From contig JALGAS010000009.1 of assembly GCA_023078685.1 (NCBI GenBank), forward strand, positions 2,976,001 through 3,040,000: a stretch of DNA of 64,000 nucleotides, read 5' to 3'. The DNA is from Neopestalotiopsis rosae. Taxonomy: Eukaryota; Ascomycota; Sordariomycetes; Amphisphaeriales; Sporocadaceae. The notes beneath the pieces are model-generated. The model made no database searches and was not told the DNA's origin. It saw only the letters and a list, made by a program, of their open reading frames with translations. Below are positions 10,128-22,606 of the stretch, piece after piece; positions within the stretch are counted from its first letter, which is position 1; each line of letters opens with the position of its first letter. Position numbers and translations under genes: made by a program.

Positions 10128-13100
10128 TCATTTCTCGACAGCGTATGAGCTGATTGCGCTCGAAGGGCTGAAGCTTGTACCTGTTTCGTGATAACTATGG
10201 TGATCGAGTGGGGGAAATCCTAGTTTGTCGTTCAACCACTCGAGGATGTTCAAGTCTTTCAACAAGGGACTCGTCGTCTGCGCAATGATTCTGAAGAAGT
10301 CGATTGTGCGCCGGAAAAGCTCTTGTAGCTCTTGACGGTCTATAAATTGCTGAAGTGTCTCATCACGATAGCAAGCAGATAGGACCAATAGGTTACCCCA
10401 TTGCCTGGCTGAGTTAGCTTATTTTGCTCGACGATGAATCGAATAAAGTGCACTTACGCGTGCGCCGTTGTAAATACGCTGGTGACTAAGATACGGTGGC
10501 CCCTCTCAAGCCCGTGGAACGCCTTAGTACTTTTAATCAATGCAGATATACCCAGGCGAGCATAATTCAGAGCTTGAGCGTTCATGCCAGTAGGCACATG
10601 AAAGCCCTGTTTGTCATCAATCTTGTAGACAGATGGTGAACTATTCATGTCGCGATGGGCGTGGAGGCAGATGCGAATATACGGTCTGTAGAGAATGACC
10701 TGAGATCCCCAGTACTTCGCCCGAAGTCGGGCTGCGAGGAAGGTACATGCTGGCCCGTCGGTGTCTTCGAAACTGAATTCTTCCGGTACCCACTGTTTCT
10801 TGGCCAGCAACCGTTTCAGATCTTCAGTAGTATTCAGCATTGCAGGTCCGGCATCTGGCAGATCAAGACTGTAGAGCTGATGGTGCACTTGATTCAGTTG
10901 TTTCCGTACCCAGAGCTGTGCTTGGTAACTTGTGAGGATATCTTGGGAGTAGCCACTATTCAATTGCGTAGAGAGATTCGGGAACGGGATGGCATCTTCG
11001 TACATCAGAATGCCTGAATGGGGCAATTGCAGCTCGGCCAGAATATCACTTTATCGGTCAGAGTAGAAGGACATCGAGAATGACGGGATAGGCTCACCAT
11101 TCAAGCTGAAGACAGGTCCAGAACGCGAAGGCCAATTGATTGTCTCGAGTTGAAACTGGAAATTTGCCATTCGCCCTAAGATCATTCAACCGCGAAAGAC
11201 TCCTGTGCATACAATTAGCGAAACTCTGAGTACCTGGGAGATACTTAGGAAAAAACGTACGGTCGAAGGACAACTTGCAGAGTCCTGCCCGCGCTGGCAA
11301 TACACGACCAGCTCTCCAATACTCGACCAAGCTGTCCATGGTATAGGCCCATGAACAACTCCACATAGACGTGCTTCAAGGTAGAGCCAGAAATATGACT
11401 GCCGAGTATATCTCCGGCAAGAGCAAAATATTCCAGGCCTGGAATGACGTCAATGTTGCGCTTGAACCTATGGCCTTTCAGTGTTGCATTGGAGCCCTGG
11501 AGCGAGGCTCGGCGGCTATTCATCCTCGGCTCATGATAGTCCTTTGGTGACGGAAGGCCTGATGCTTGAAGTGGGAATGGACCTGGTGGTGATCTCTGGA
11601 GGGAAGAAGACACCGGCCCACCGTTACGCACGTGGAGAGAGTTGTGATTAGCCGCACAGTCAGAATCCGACACCGGTTCTGGGATTTTCGTCTTGTGCAG
11701 ACATAGCTTTCCCAAAGCCAACACAGACAGCACGAGAGCGCTGTGGACACTCCTCGACACAGGCACTCCGGGATTGAACTTGTGAACATCCAGGTTCTCC
11801 ACAGCAGGCGACCTCTTTCTCTTAGACCCAGGGTCCGGACCCAGTGCGCCAAGTAGCGTCGCACTTGATCCGACACTCTGGACGAACTGCGCTTTGGGCT
11901 TATACGATGGTTTGCTGGGCGATGGCAGAGAATCGAGGAACATCGTTACCATAGCGTCGAGCCGCGTCGGGATGATAATTGGGTGCATATTGAGCATATT
12001 GTCCTTGAAGCTCTGGACATATTGCTCAACAGTAGCGCGGTCGAAGTCGGGATTCCCATCAGCAGAAAGAACGCCACCCTTGTGTATCTCGAATGTGGGT
12101 GCGGGGCCACCCCCGTCTGTACCCCAAGCTTCACGATCGGTCCACCCTTCACGAGCAGAGTAGGGAGATGGTGCCGAGTGTGCAGTATCGCCAGGTGAGT
12201 GGTTCATTTGAGTCACATCCGTAGTCACTTGTCCCAACTTTCTCTCATGTTTGGAATTGCTCAGAATGTAGCCTTCTCCTCTGCCCCACACATGCAGAAC
12301 GCCGCGCTCTTGCTCTTGGCTGATTGGAAATTCGTTAATGTGAGAGATCCCCTCACTCTCGAGAACTGGTTTCACAAGCTTATCGATTGATGGCCACTTG
12401 AGCAGTAATGTAGCCCGCGTGGTGTGGTTCGTAGGCAGAGAAGGCGCTCCTGGCATAATTGGTGGTCCTGGGTTGCTTTCGATATCGTCCATGTCCATTT
12501 CATCAACAATCCTGGCCGCGTGAACCACTTGCCTCTTATCCGCAACATCGCTGTTTGTTCTGAGAAATGACTGCTGCTCGTCCTCAGTGGCAATCTCTGA
12601 CTCCTGTACGAAGAAACCGTAATCATTTGGTGGCTGATCACGCCCACTGGATCCCTTCACTTTGATTTCCGAGGGATGTTTTGAATTCCTGGTAATAGTG
12701 TGCTCCAAGCTCGTCATGCGATCACCGAGACGGACAATTTGTTCCCTCACAACGCTCATCAATTCCAAGATGTCGGTGCCAACCGTGTCTGGCCTAAATT
12801 CTCATAGGTTAACGATATATGCTGGGCGGGAGAAAAAGAAGGTTGAGCTATTCAAGCTACTAACTGCTTAGTAGGCAAACTTCGGTAGACACACTGCAAC
12901 GACTTGTCGTTGCAGTTTCCACATGGATGACACTCATCGCATTTTGCTTTGAACTGTCTGCAATTATCACATGCCTGTCATTTTTAACGTCAAAACTACA
13001 ACCTGGGAGCAGTATGTATATGTTTACTCACCTGGGATGCCCGATGCCATTTCCGCCTTACACTGTAGATGGCAATAGTTGGGTCCATATCCGGGACGGA

Positions 13101-13376
13101 TGATGGATGGCTGTAGCCTGACGGTGGCGCATAGTACTGATTATGCTGTTTGGGCGTGTAAGGTGGGTAGGCTGGCTGGTCTTGTGGGCATATGTGCGAT
13201 GGGGGAATGGAAGTTCCACTATCAAATCTTGTTGGTCTTTTATGGTTGTCCCGGTGCACTGGGTGCTGGCTTGCGAACAAGTTGCGACATAGATATGGCA
13301 ACAGAGGCTGATTATGCTGTGGTGGTTGAGGTGGGGTTAGGACACATTGAGCGTTTGATGTTCTAGAGAAGGCCAT
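10128..13376 (-). CDS. Zn2Cys6 transcription factor with fungal-specific TF domain
   Basis: Starts at the ATG at 13376. Exon 1 encodes about 115 residues rich in Pro, Gln and His, ending RRKWHRASQ. Exon 2 (12974 downward) carries the zinc cluster with C-x2-C-x6-C-x5-C-x2-C-x6-C spacing (ACDNCRQFKAKCDECHPC, then GNC and QC). A phase-2 intron joins it to a long exon (about 12790-11250) beginning with a coiled-coil-like heptad region (ELMSVVREQIVRLGDRMTSL), the usual dimerisation element. The middle-homology region follows (FALAGDILGSHISGSTLKHV, then LAFAFWTCLQLE after an intron), then an exon from about 11026 to 10454 and a last one ending at 10128. Total about 950-1000 residues, a usual length for the family. 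Nuclear DNA-binding regulator; its target pathway cannot be read from the sequence. Confidence 0.9.
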
Positions 13377-15440
13377 GGCAAACTAAAAGCACCGTTAGAA
13401 TGCAGATGTTTGGCTTCAGGCTGCCCCACCTCCCTAGCTGCCATGGATTGTGCAGCAGCCAAATGAAGCAGCAACAAAAGTCCAAAAGTAGGACATGGAA
13501 AATGTCAGGGTACACCAGGGAGCTCAGGGAAAAGGAGCTAGTCTAGAAACCGGCAAGGTATCTCAAGGAGGCAGATTGCTTTGTGGACGAGGGTAGTAGA
13601 ATCATTCGGAGGTGTGCAAGCTGTGAACGGCGCGCGACCACATATATAGAGACCAGTATGTCGGGTTATCGAGATTAGATGTCCCAAGAAGGCGGTCAAG
13701 TACACTTTGGATGAGTTGGAAAAGAAAAGAAATGCTATCAATCCTTCCTCCAATATGCACACTGGGTATAAACAAGACATGGGCTGAGGCGATATCAGAT
13801 CTGTAGGGTAAATAATTATTACGATTCAACATAGAAAGAAGCAAAGGAAGGAAAATGGAGTGAGATGGTGACCTGGAGCGGAGATAGCTTGTGAAGTTGT
13901 TGAAAACATGGCCATGGGATATACACACGCAATCAAAGCTGCTCGGTAGCATTCAGAAAGCGATTGGATCAGAATACATGACGATGAGCCCGGCAGCCAG
14001 GCATAAGCAATCAAGGATGGTGAGAAACCAGATTGATTTCTCCAGTCTCGTGGGTTATCGCAGATTTGAAAGCGAGTCCCTGGAAAGGGCACTTTTCTAC
14101 ACTGAGGATGTATGGAGTTAGTCGCTCGGAGTTGATAAGCAAATACCGGCCGTAGTGCCAGCAGAAAAAGAAAACCGGGTCTAAGAGGGATATCGCCAGG
14201 TTACCTGGTGGTGGCTGCGGCAGAATCCAGTCACAAGGTCGCATAGACCACGGAATTGATGCATAAGGTGCAGACTGCAGAACGCAGGGGTCCTCCCTGT
14301 ATTGAACACGTACCTCGGCTAATGTGTGTTCCTCAAGCCGTGTCTTGCACGTACCTGTCAGCAGGCGATCCATCCGGCTCCGGCGACATCATGCCAGTCG
14401 GGTGTAATTAGCACAAGATATGTTGTCGATGCTCGAGAATTGCTTTAGTGTGCTGTTCGTGACGATTTGTAGCCTCTTGTAGCGCCTGCGTGGAAGGCTC
14501 CATTCTTGAAAGAGTGATGATGAACTGTAGAATCAAAGATTAAATGAGGAGCAAGAAATAGAGAATATTTAGTACTTATTGCTGCTATAGGTGTCTCGCA
14601 CGGAGGGTGGGGTCCAGGCTTAAAAGTCTGAATATGGCACAGCTTCTACCTTGCCCGTGGCCGAAGGAATGATCACGGTTATGGAATAGACGATCAATGG
14701 ACAGACAACAGGTGAAAGTGACCCGGTGGCGGAGGTCGAATGCGCAGTGGTACATCTCAAAGGCACCAACAAGTATATACGCGACCATTATGGGCTGATC
14801 CAGGGGGTGCAAATGAGCAATTCAGATGGCTAGTTTCATAATTGGCGTTCCCCATCAACATGCTGTAGTTGAATGTGGCATGCACGGCATTAGTTCCAGC
14901 ACATATGTAGCCGCTCGGACAGGACTGTGAGGATAGCAGTATCTCAGTGGCATCAAATCGAGCATAAAGTCTCTTGTTTTACTTTCTGCACCGTTGCCTG
15001 CCGATAGACTCCAAAAGTACTGCCCCGGGAACGGTGCATTCACTCGCCCGTTCACATCCCATACGTAGAATGTGATTGAACATACAAAGATAACGAATCT
15101 CGTATTCTCGGTCAATGAACGGAGTGCTGGAAAGGAGTAAAGCGAATGATAAATAGTGTGATACGATGTGCACAGCACAAATCCCTTACAAACAGTGGAT
15201 CGAGAAGGGACAGTTCCAAGAATAAGCTGAGAGATAGCGAGGATAACAACACCTAAGCGCTTCTTCCGATCATAGTTCTGTGACAAATTGTGCAAAGTAG
15301 CAATATCATTCACTGAGTGTAACCGCCCTGCCAAAGTGACTCTAGTATGGACGGACTGTTTTTAGATCCCAGCTAAGGCGGCTTTCCTGTAGCCCTTGCT
15401 CCGCCTGGAATATTTACTTCAGGCCGGGGTGGTGGAGATT
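13377..15440. other. no supported gene
   Basis: Open frames exist on the minus strand (13602-13952, 14011-14373, 14855-15334), but none shows a family motif and they do not splice cleanly. The 14855-15334 frame has a faint helical start (MAGRLHSVNDIATLHNLSQN) that might be a degraded gene. The part next to 13377 is the promoter of the minus-strand regulator. Confidence 0.4.
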
Positions 15441-15875
15441 GGATGCACTTCGAATATGGATGTCAGTCTGACTGACATCCGGATCTAGCATAGCTTAGAG
15501 GGATAATGAACGCATGCCACGCTCTCTTTTCGCCGACGAGTTGGAGGTCTTGGTCAGCCCCAGTGCACTGAGCCAGTGGCTTGCCCATTTAAAATACCCA
15601 TGTTCAGCGAGATAGCCAACGCAACATGCGTCGTTGCTGTGATTGCAATTGTACGGGATCTCGGTTGACTGGCGGGAAACTGTCGAGTCCACGAAAATTT
15701 ACACACCTTCAAGTGGAGTGACGGCAAAGTCGCAGCGGGCCCTTTTACTCTGCCTCGAGAGAGCAAGGAGGGAGAAATGCCTCTCGCTTGCATTTGCCCT
15801 GGCCAACCTTGACGCGCCCAATTCGGATGTCAGTCAGACTGACATCCAAATTCGGCATAGCTTCGATGAAAGTCC
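15440..15875 (+). mobile_element. MITE-like element with palindromic termini, copy A
   Basis: About 430 bp bounded by two nearly identical 23-bp palindromes: GGATGTCAGTCTGACTGACA+TCC at about 15465-15487 and GGATGTCAGTCAGACTGACA+TCC at about 15823-15845. The interior (AGCGAGATAGCCAACGCAAC, then CATGCGTCGTTGCTGTGATT) is shared with the reversed copy at 24190-24575 and the end-less copy at 34520-34840. GGATGCACTTC lies just outside the left palindrome, as in the reversed copy. There is no transposase frame, so it would be a non-autonomous DNA element. The superfamily is unknown. Confidence 0.75.
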
Positions 15876-18070
15876 TGTGGGTACGAGATTGTCCGTCCAC
15901 TGTCCAATTAGACGTTTCAGCCAAACCCACCCCTGTCGAGATATTGACCATTCATGAAAAGCAAGGCGATGCAGACAATGACAAGAGGAACCTACATCGA
16001 CTGCACTTCAGTGGTGGAAATTGCTATACTTGCGCATAAGTTCACGGCGATATCTTCACTTAGAAAAGTATTTCGTAACTAACTATAGTAGAGTCATTAC
16101 ATACAGGCCTTTGGATCTCGCGGTGGATCGATAGGTGGGAGAGTATGATTGATCGCATCGTACCAAGCTTCTCGAAATCCTGTTGACAAAGACATGCATT
16201 TGTTCAAGGTCACGCCTGAGAACTGTGCTTGCTAGTGCATAACAGAACTTAGCGACTGAGATCCAGTCACAGGAAGAGGCACACACAAATCCAAGCGGAG
16301 TGCAGAGTAAAAGCAATACAGTACATAGGAGATAAGATGAAGAAGAGAATAAAAAGTAACTATCAAACATTCATGGTGATGAGCCAAAAGGCATTACTTC
16401 TGTCGTAATATATTGCATGAATTCTGGCGGTACGACAACCACAAATTGAAGAAGATACACGGTGCTTGGCACAGCAGGTCCCATGGCGAGTCCTACTCCG
16501 ATCACAGATTCATATACATCCAAGGTACTACAAAATATTTCGCCTATAACTACCATTTAACTTCCCCAATACGAGATCCTCCTTGGATGTTTCGCCCGCA
16601 TAACTCCCGCTTATAGAAATACGCAGTCAAGCCAAAGACGGTCATACACTGCTGAGACGGAGCTCTATGAGGTATCGACAGCACGTCTCTACTTGCTGCC
16701 TCTGTTTTTGTAATGTAGATGATACTGGGATCTGCGACGGGCCAGGGAATACGAAAATACGGTGTTTATTTACAGATTCCATTTCAACCAATCTTATACT
16801 CGCAATGCGGATGCTCGAGAAAGGTATTTGAGGATCAAATGAATTGAATTGAGGGTTCATGTAACTACCATCCAGGACACAATATTTGGAGGGCGTTTTC
16901 CCCCTAAGTAACGATGCTGCCGGCAAGCCCCACGCATACGCAAACCGACACTCAGGGGCTGATCATTCCCTCCTCCTCTCCACTCGATACTGCCACAAAG
17001 AACTTTAAAGAAATGTCAACTTTTGTACGACGCACCGTAGTAGTGCAAACGCCTGGGAAGATCTTTTCTGTTTATTTTACTCCTGATCTGAAGCAAGTTT
17101 TTCCACAAAAAATATCCGGAGAAGAGAAAGCTAATATAGCGACAAAATGCATATCTGATGCATTATGTCGCTTGTAGTTCGCGCCAGGGCACAAACGACA
17201 AGTCGTACTATGGCAGAATGGGTAAGTAAAATCCTCCATGCCAGGTATCTTTGAGCCACTTGTGCAGACCTTGTGCACGCTTTGGCAGCTGTCGAGTGGG
17301 CGGCCACATCGGATCTGGTACACGACTAAGGGGGTTTCACTTACACCTGCTGCGACAGTAGGTTTTGTCCGCGAGGGAATTAATGTTTGACAACAAAGCA
17401 AGCCTTGGTCAAAGCAAGCCTTGTCAAACAACTGCTTCAGAAAACGGGCCATGTCAAGCCCCCACCGAGAACAAATTTTAGGCCCACTCGAGTCGAGATG
17501 TTCACGCGCCCCAGTTAGTGGCATTGCCACTGGGAGGGCAGACACCGCTGTACTTGACCCGAATACGTAATACGAAACGATGTACTATGTTGGCTCAACA
17601 GAATACGTGATGGTCGAATGCTCAAAAGAATCACCCAGTCAGATTTCTCGAAAGTACTGCTGATAGTCAATCGAGGGACAGGCTCACTCAGCAATGGTGA
17701 TTACCAAGCTGGACTGACGCGAAAACGGTGGCTATCTCGTATTTATCATGACGATACGGGAGCATTTCTGGATCGTCCACTTGTCTCTATGTACTGAACT
17801 CGTTCTGAACCCCCAAATCTAGTGTCACATCTCCTTTTGCAGTCTGCACTATTTTAGAAATGGAGACATCGATGAGGCGTCTTTGCCAATCACGAGAAGG
17901 CCCGGAAGCCTACTGGAGACTAAAAATATCTACGTATTTTAGTTCTAATCGCAACGGACCTTGTACCCTCGATGCAAGAAAGGTCGAGCATGTTGATCGC
18001 CGATTGAAACCTTTGATGCAAAACTGATTGGTCGATCTCGACCTACAGCTTGACCCCTCTGGCCCCGGAC
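15876..18070. other. no supported gene
   Basis: Small open frames only. One plus-strand stretch near 17013-17177 (MSTFVRRTVVVQTPGK, ending CISDALCRL) has plausible protein composition but no recognisable domain and no splice partners. I see no other structure. Confidence 0.4.
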
Positions 18071-18071
18071 C

Positions 18072-18290
18072 CTCCTCTAGAAATGCATGTTCACTAGTAC
18101 TGCACACTCGCTGACTGCCTTGGCAGCGATTGTGGCGCTGAGAACTGCCCTGAGGATGCATGTGTCAGCTAATCCCTCTAAAAATGCATGTTTAATAGCA
18201 CTGCACACTCACTGACTACCTTGGCAGCGATGTTACGGCGCTGAGAATCGCCCTGACTATGCTAAACTTTTACAGGATATATGTATCAGC
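18072..18290 (+). repeat. tandem duplication, about 101-bp unit
   Basis: Two adjacent copies of a unit beginning CTCTAGAAATGCATGTT (18074) and CTCTAAAAATGCATGTTT (18175). They share ACTGCACACTC, CTTGGCAGCGAT and GGCGCTGAGAA, then CAGCTAATC. A partial third end (TGTATCAGCTAATC) follows near 18285. The copies differ at several sites, so the duplication is not recent. Confidence 0.85.
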
Positions 18291-20139
18291 TAATCTTGAA
18301 CATAATTAATAGCTAACTATAGTCAAGAAGGAGAATAATAAGAGTACTTCAGAGTCGTTAACGACATGACTTGCTGCCACGTCACTTAACTCAAAGATAC
18401 GTAGGATTTGTTGGGCCCCGAGAAGCTTGCAGCTGGATGCTTGATACGTCTTGCGCTATTTAGCTGTTGGTGAGTTTAGAATCTTCAGTAGTGCTATTCC
18501 AGCGTACCAACAAGAGTGGGATTTAGTGTCTACTCCTGGAAAGAGAGTTGGAATCACTCAGCCAAGCCAATTTGGGCTTGAATCTGCAGAAGAGAAATCC
18601 GGAATACCTCTTGATGAATGTTTGCGCTTTCTTATATTGGGATCGACCCATTTGCCGTTGTCGTGAGATTCGCAATAGCAATTGACCAGGGCCGATTTTG
18701 AACACTTAGTGGCGGTGCGGTAAATCCCCTGAGCACGTCGGGGGTCAGCGTTTATCATGCTTTGGCCGATGAAAAGCACCAGACCTATGGAACTACGTGG
18801 TACAAGGATGAAATCATTTCGCGCAAATCCTTTCTGAGCGGACCGGTGTTCATAACTGGCTTGGAAAGTCCATCATGGACTGCGATCATCATTACTAGCA
18901 TATATCAGTGTAACACTCACATCAGTGAACATCATCTCACTACGACTGGTCTTACATTACTCAGCGCAGCCAGCTCTGTATCTCTAGAGTTCTCGTCGAA
19001 TGACATCACAGTACAATCATTACTCATGTAGATATTGGATATAAACACAAACCAGATGACGCGACGTCATCATACCACCTGAGGTTCTGTGGACATGCGC
19101 CTAGTCCAGGCGCAGCAGGAAGCACTGTGAAACTTTCCACAGCGGCTCAGACACTGAGTCCTATGTTTGACAGGACACGTAAACTTGTTTTCGGGCTTGG
19201 AGATACCGTTGCTCACGAATACCTATCATTTTTAAAACCCTCTCATCTCTGTCTGTGGTAATCTCGCCTGAGAGTTCGCTCCTCACTCTTCGTGCAGCGC
19301 GAATTGCCTTACCGCAAAGCCACTACTTTTTGCTTTAGTGTGTTAATTTCGCCCTACCAGGGGAGGCGTTACCGGTGAGAGATAGGAAGGAATTAAAGGA
19401 GCAAAAGCGTTGGAGAGAATCTTGAGCTCCAAGCGACGGCTACGAGAACCATGTGACAACAAGCTTCACACTAGGTTTTGTCCGAATACCGGAGGAGAGA
19501 ATCGGGTTAAATCAGATAGCCAAGAATTGTGTCTGATTGTTGAATGTAGAATGATGATTCCATTTGTGCGAATCTTGATGACGCATATGCTTTGAAAAGC
19601 ATGACACTCCTGTCAGTTGTTATATATCAAGTGTTCTGGCAACGCAATATTTTCATGATGGATACTCACGTTATTCGATCGCGAGCATATTGCGGTCATC
19701 GTCTCTATGTTTTGTCCGGACCTTTCGGTTAGATGTTTTTTAGACCCACAGTCAGCAAAATACAAGAGTAACTATTTACGGTACAGTGTCTTTCAGCCAA
19801 CAGTTCCCCGAACAACCGCAATGACAAGGTTTGTACATGGATCTCGAGACATTGACCATCGACTTGTAGATAGCATTGATAATCATGTGCAAGGAGAATC
19901 TTCCAATCGCTAATCTAGTTGCTGGCAAGGATTGAAATCGCAAAAAGGAAAAAATCGCAGGAGGCGGGGTTATTCCCTCAAGACAGGGTCTCAGACCTTT
20001 ATAATCAATAAATCGTTCAATTAGCAGATTTGTTATTACGCCACATTACTGCGCTAACATTTTCAATGAAATCTCTTCATCACATTTTTATTGAAGAAGG
20101 TTCTTCGCCTCTAGGTCAACACTTCAAGGTGTCAAACAC
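18291..20139. other. no supported gene
   Basis: The minus frame at 18558-18779 has some protein character (KCSKSALVNCYCESHDNGKW) but no start or partner exon was found. The rest, up to the methyltransferase promoter, holds only short frames. Confidence 0.4.
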
Positions 20140-20177
20140 CCCCCCCACCCCCCCCCCCCCCCCCCCCAAAAAAAAAG
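20137..20177. repeat. poly-C/poly-A low-complexity tract
   Basis: A long C run interrupted by one A, followed by a run of nine or more A, ending 25 bases before the methyltransferase ATG. A tract this close to the start lies in the 5'UTR or core promoter and may vary in length. Confidence 0.9.
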
Positions 20178-20202
20178 AGGACCTTCGACGAGCATTTCTT
20201 CG

Positions 20203-21392
20203 ATGGAAAGTATAGAACAAAATGACATTTCATCTTGGTATGAGGAGAACAGCCGCTGCTACAGCATGTCCAAGGCAGGACAATACTGGATGCCTATAGA
20301 TGAGGTATGGCTCTATCCTACCTTTTTAGCCAAATGATTAATCTTGAGTTACAGAAAGAATTAGACAGATTAGATTTCTTCCACGAGTTCATCAAAATTG
20401 TTCGCACAACGGATGGCTTGGGTGCTTTGCATGGAAACAAGCTTCAAACCGAAATGGCACAGATCCTCGATTTAGGTTGCGGTACAGGAATCTGGGCTAT
20501 TGATATGGCCGAGTAAGAGCTGCTTGCGTACCCCCAATATGTCATCCTATTGCCACTAACTAATCGTTCTCTACAGTAAATATCCGGACAGTGAGGTTAC
20601 TGGGCTCGATCTCAATTGGACACAACCAGAAAGGTACTACCAACATGATAAAAATCACGGCCGCATCTAACATGTACACCGATAAGAATTCCACCTACAT
20701 GCCGGTTCCAACGTCAAGACATTGAATCGCCAAATTGGGGATTGCCTGAGAACACCTTTGATCTGATACATCTGCAAATGCTAGCGGGAAGTATCCATGA
20801 CTGGCCTAGTCTGTACAAAAACGCTCTTAGGTGAGAGCCCTTGAGTGATGACGATTTCGGATACTAACAAAGCGTCAAGGCTTTTGAAGCCCGGAATCGG
20901 ATACATTGAGCATACTGAGTTGGATTTCAGGCCATTAAGCTCCAACAATAGCTTGCCTTCTGGTTCAAGTCTCCAGAAGTGGTATCGAGAATTGCGTGCA
21001 GCTTATGAAAATGCCGGTAGACTTATTTCCCTCGACGACTGTCCCGAGACGTGGCTCGAGGAAAGTGGATTTGTGGATATTCAGCATCGCATTATTGAGA
21101 TACCAGTTCATCCGTGGCCGAAGGACGGGCGTCAGAAGTTCGTCGGCCATTGGTGTCGTTGTGCGATGATTGAAAGCCTTGAAGCGATGTCAATGGCCCC
21201 ATTGACGCGATTCAAAGATTACAGCAAAGAGCAAGTTTCGGAGCTATTAGGGGAAGTCGAGCGAGACATCCTCACGCCAGAGTATAAATCGCATTGTATA
21301 ATGTGAGTCATTCCTCGATCCAGCTCCTAGCTATGTTGACTTACACGCTCGAATTGTCTAGGCATATCTACACAGCAAAACGACCATCATGA
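20203..21392 (+). CDS. LaeA-like class I SAM-dependent methyltransferase
   Basis: Six exons (20203-20304, 20355-20512, 20577-20633, 20687-20830, 20880-21302, 21362-21392) join in phase to 304 residues. Features: N-terminal NSRCYSMSKAGQYWMPIDE; motif I ILDLGCGTGIWAIDMAD, the SAM-binding glycine loop; motif II VTGLDLNWTQPE; FDLIHLQMLAGSIHDW; LLKPGIGYIEHTEL; then a helical C-terminal half ending HIYTAKRPS. This is the layout of the fungal TAM/LaeA-like methyltransferases, which use SAM; most members have unknown substrates, and LaeA itself is a global regulator of secondary metabolism. I would not assign LaeA function. A decayed second copy including introns lies at 51855-52590. A homopolymer tract sits just upstream of the start. 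Confidence 0.9.
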
Positions 21393-22159
21393 AGTATGAG
21401 CCTTTTGAACAGCCGGAATTCTGCTCATTCATGCTGAAAACCATATAAACTCGCTATATTTATGGGAGGCAACAACGGAGTCTTAGTTTATCATTTTAAC
21501 ATCTCAATAAACGAATCATGCCCTTCACGAAACGAATTATGCTGGCTGCGGCACTAGTAGACAACTGATTGTCCTAGCAATATTTATCTTGTACACTTGC
21601 CTGCGATAAGTGCGTTCGGGGCACAAGGATAGGGCCGGGTGCTTTGGGGAATGAGTTTTTTTTTTTTTTATCTTGATCTCCTGCGGTACGAAGGTAAAAT
21701 GTTGAACGAATTGGTAATCGCTCGTTGTAAAAAACAACACAAAGCGAAGGCTTTCTTGGACCAAGACCCCAGTAACAATGGTTCTTCGCGACTGAGTTCA
21801 GCCGTCCGTTGTGCGAGAGATAACTTGACCTTGTCAAGCCATGAGCGGATATTTAGTACCTAAGGCATGGTAGTAGACCCGATATTAATCTCTCTTAAGT
21901 CCCTCATGGTCTGGATCTGAGCGAAGAAAGGCCTGTAGGTCTTGTTACAGGTTGCTATACCCAGTCCATTGAGAGAGCAACAAGATTTAACGATCGCTTA
22001 TGGACCAGTCGCCCGTGGGGGAGCAAAGGAAGCATTGTGTCTTGAGGTCAGATCAAGTTGTCATATTTTGGGCAAGGGATTTGTTCAAGTGGTGGGCCCT
22101 CTGTTTTCTTTGGCTGTAAATCGGATAGTCAGAGCGAATCAAGACAGTGGAGAGCGGGT
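21393..22159. other. intergenic
   Basis: 3' flank of the methyltransferase and a 12-base T run near 21655. Short frames only; no supported gene. Confidence 0.5.
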
Positions 22160-22290
22160 GTAATTTCTTGAGACGCGAACATTGTTCTGGCCAAATGCGG
22201 ATGTCAGTCAGACTGACATCCAAATTCGGCATAGCTTCAAGAAGGTTCAGCGGATGCACCGGTTAGGAATCCTGGTTGAATCCACCCAGT
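22160..22290 (+). mobile_element. solo end of palindrome-bearing element
   Basis: Contains GCGAACATTGTTCTGGCCAA, the palindrome GGATGTCAGTCAGACTGACA+TCC (about 22199-22221) and ATTCGGCATAGCTTCAA. All three are family sequences, but no matching second end is found nearby. It lies about 320 bases upstream of the gene at 22607. Confidence 0.7.
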
Positions 22291-22606
22291 CTAATGATTG
22301 GCCATCTGCAGCTGATATTTAATTCCCTGTGCTACAACTGCATTTCTCACCGGTTTCGAGGACTAGGATGGGCGAACCTTTGGTATGCACATTGATTAAC
22401 TGTAAAGGCTTCCCCTGCTATGTTCATTCTGTGCAGCCAAAGAATGGTATCAAGATCCCCCATGATAAGGGTAATTACTCCGATCCTGAACAACCATCTG
22501 ATGCCCGATCTCAAAGCCCGATCATTTAGATATTATTCTAATAGACTTCTTTCTCTCAAGAACTTTCCTAGATCGCCGTCGATTTCCTTCATTGTCGATC
22601 AAAACT

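Noticed and set aside
14855..15334. 159-residue minus-strand frame, faintly helical start
   Set aside because: A vague resemblance to helical regions of fungal STAND-associated proteins could not be supported by any motif or by neighbouring exons.
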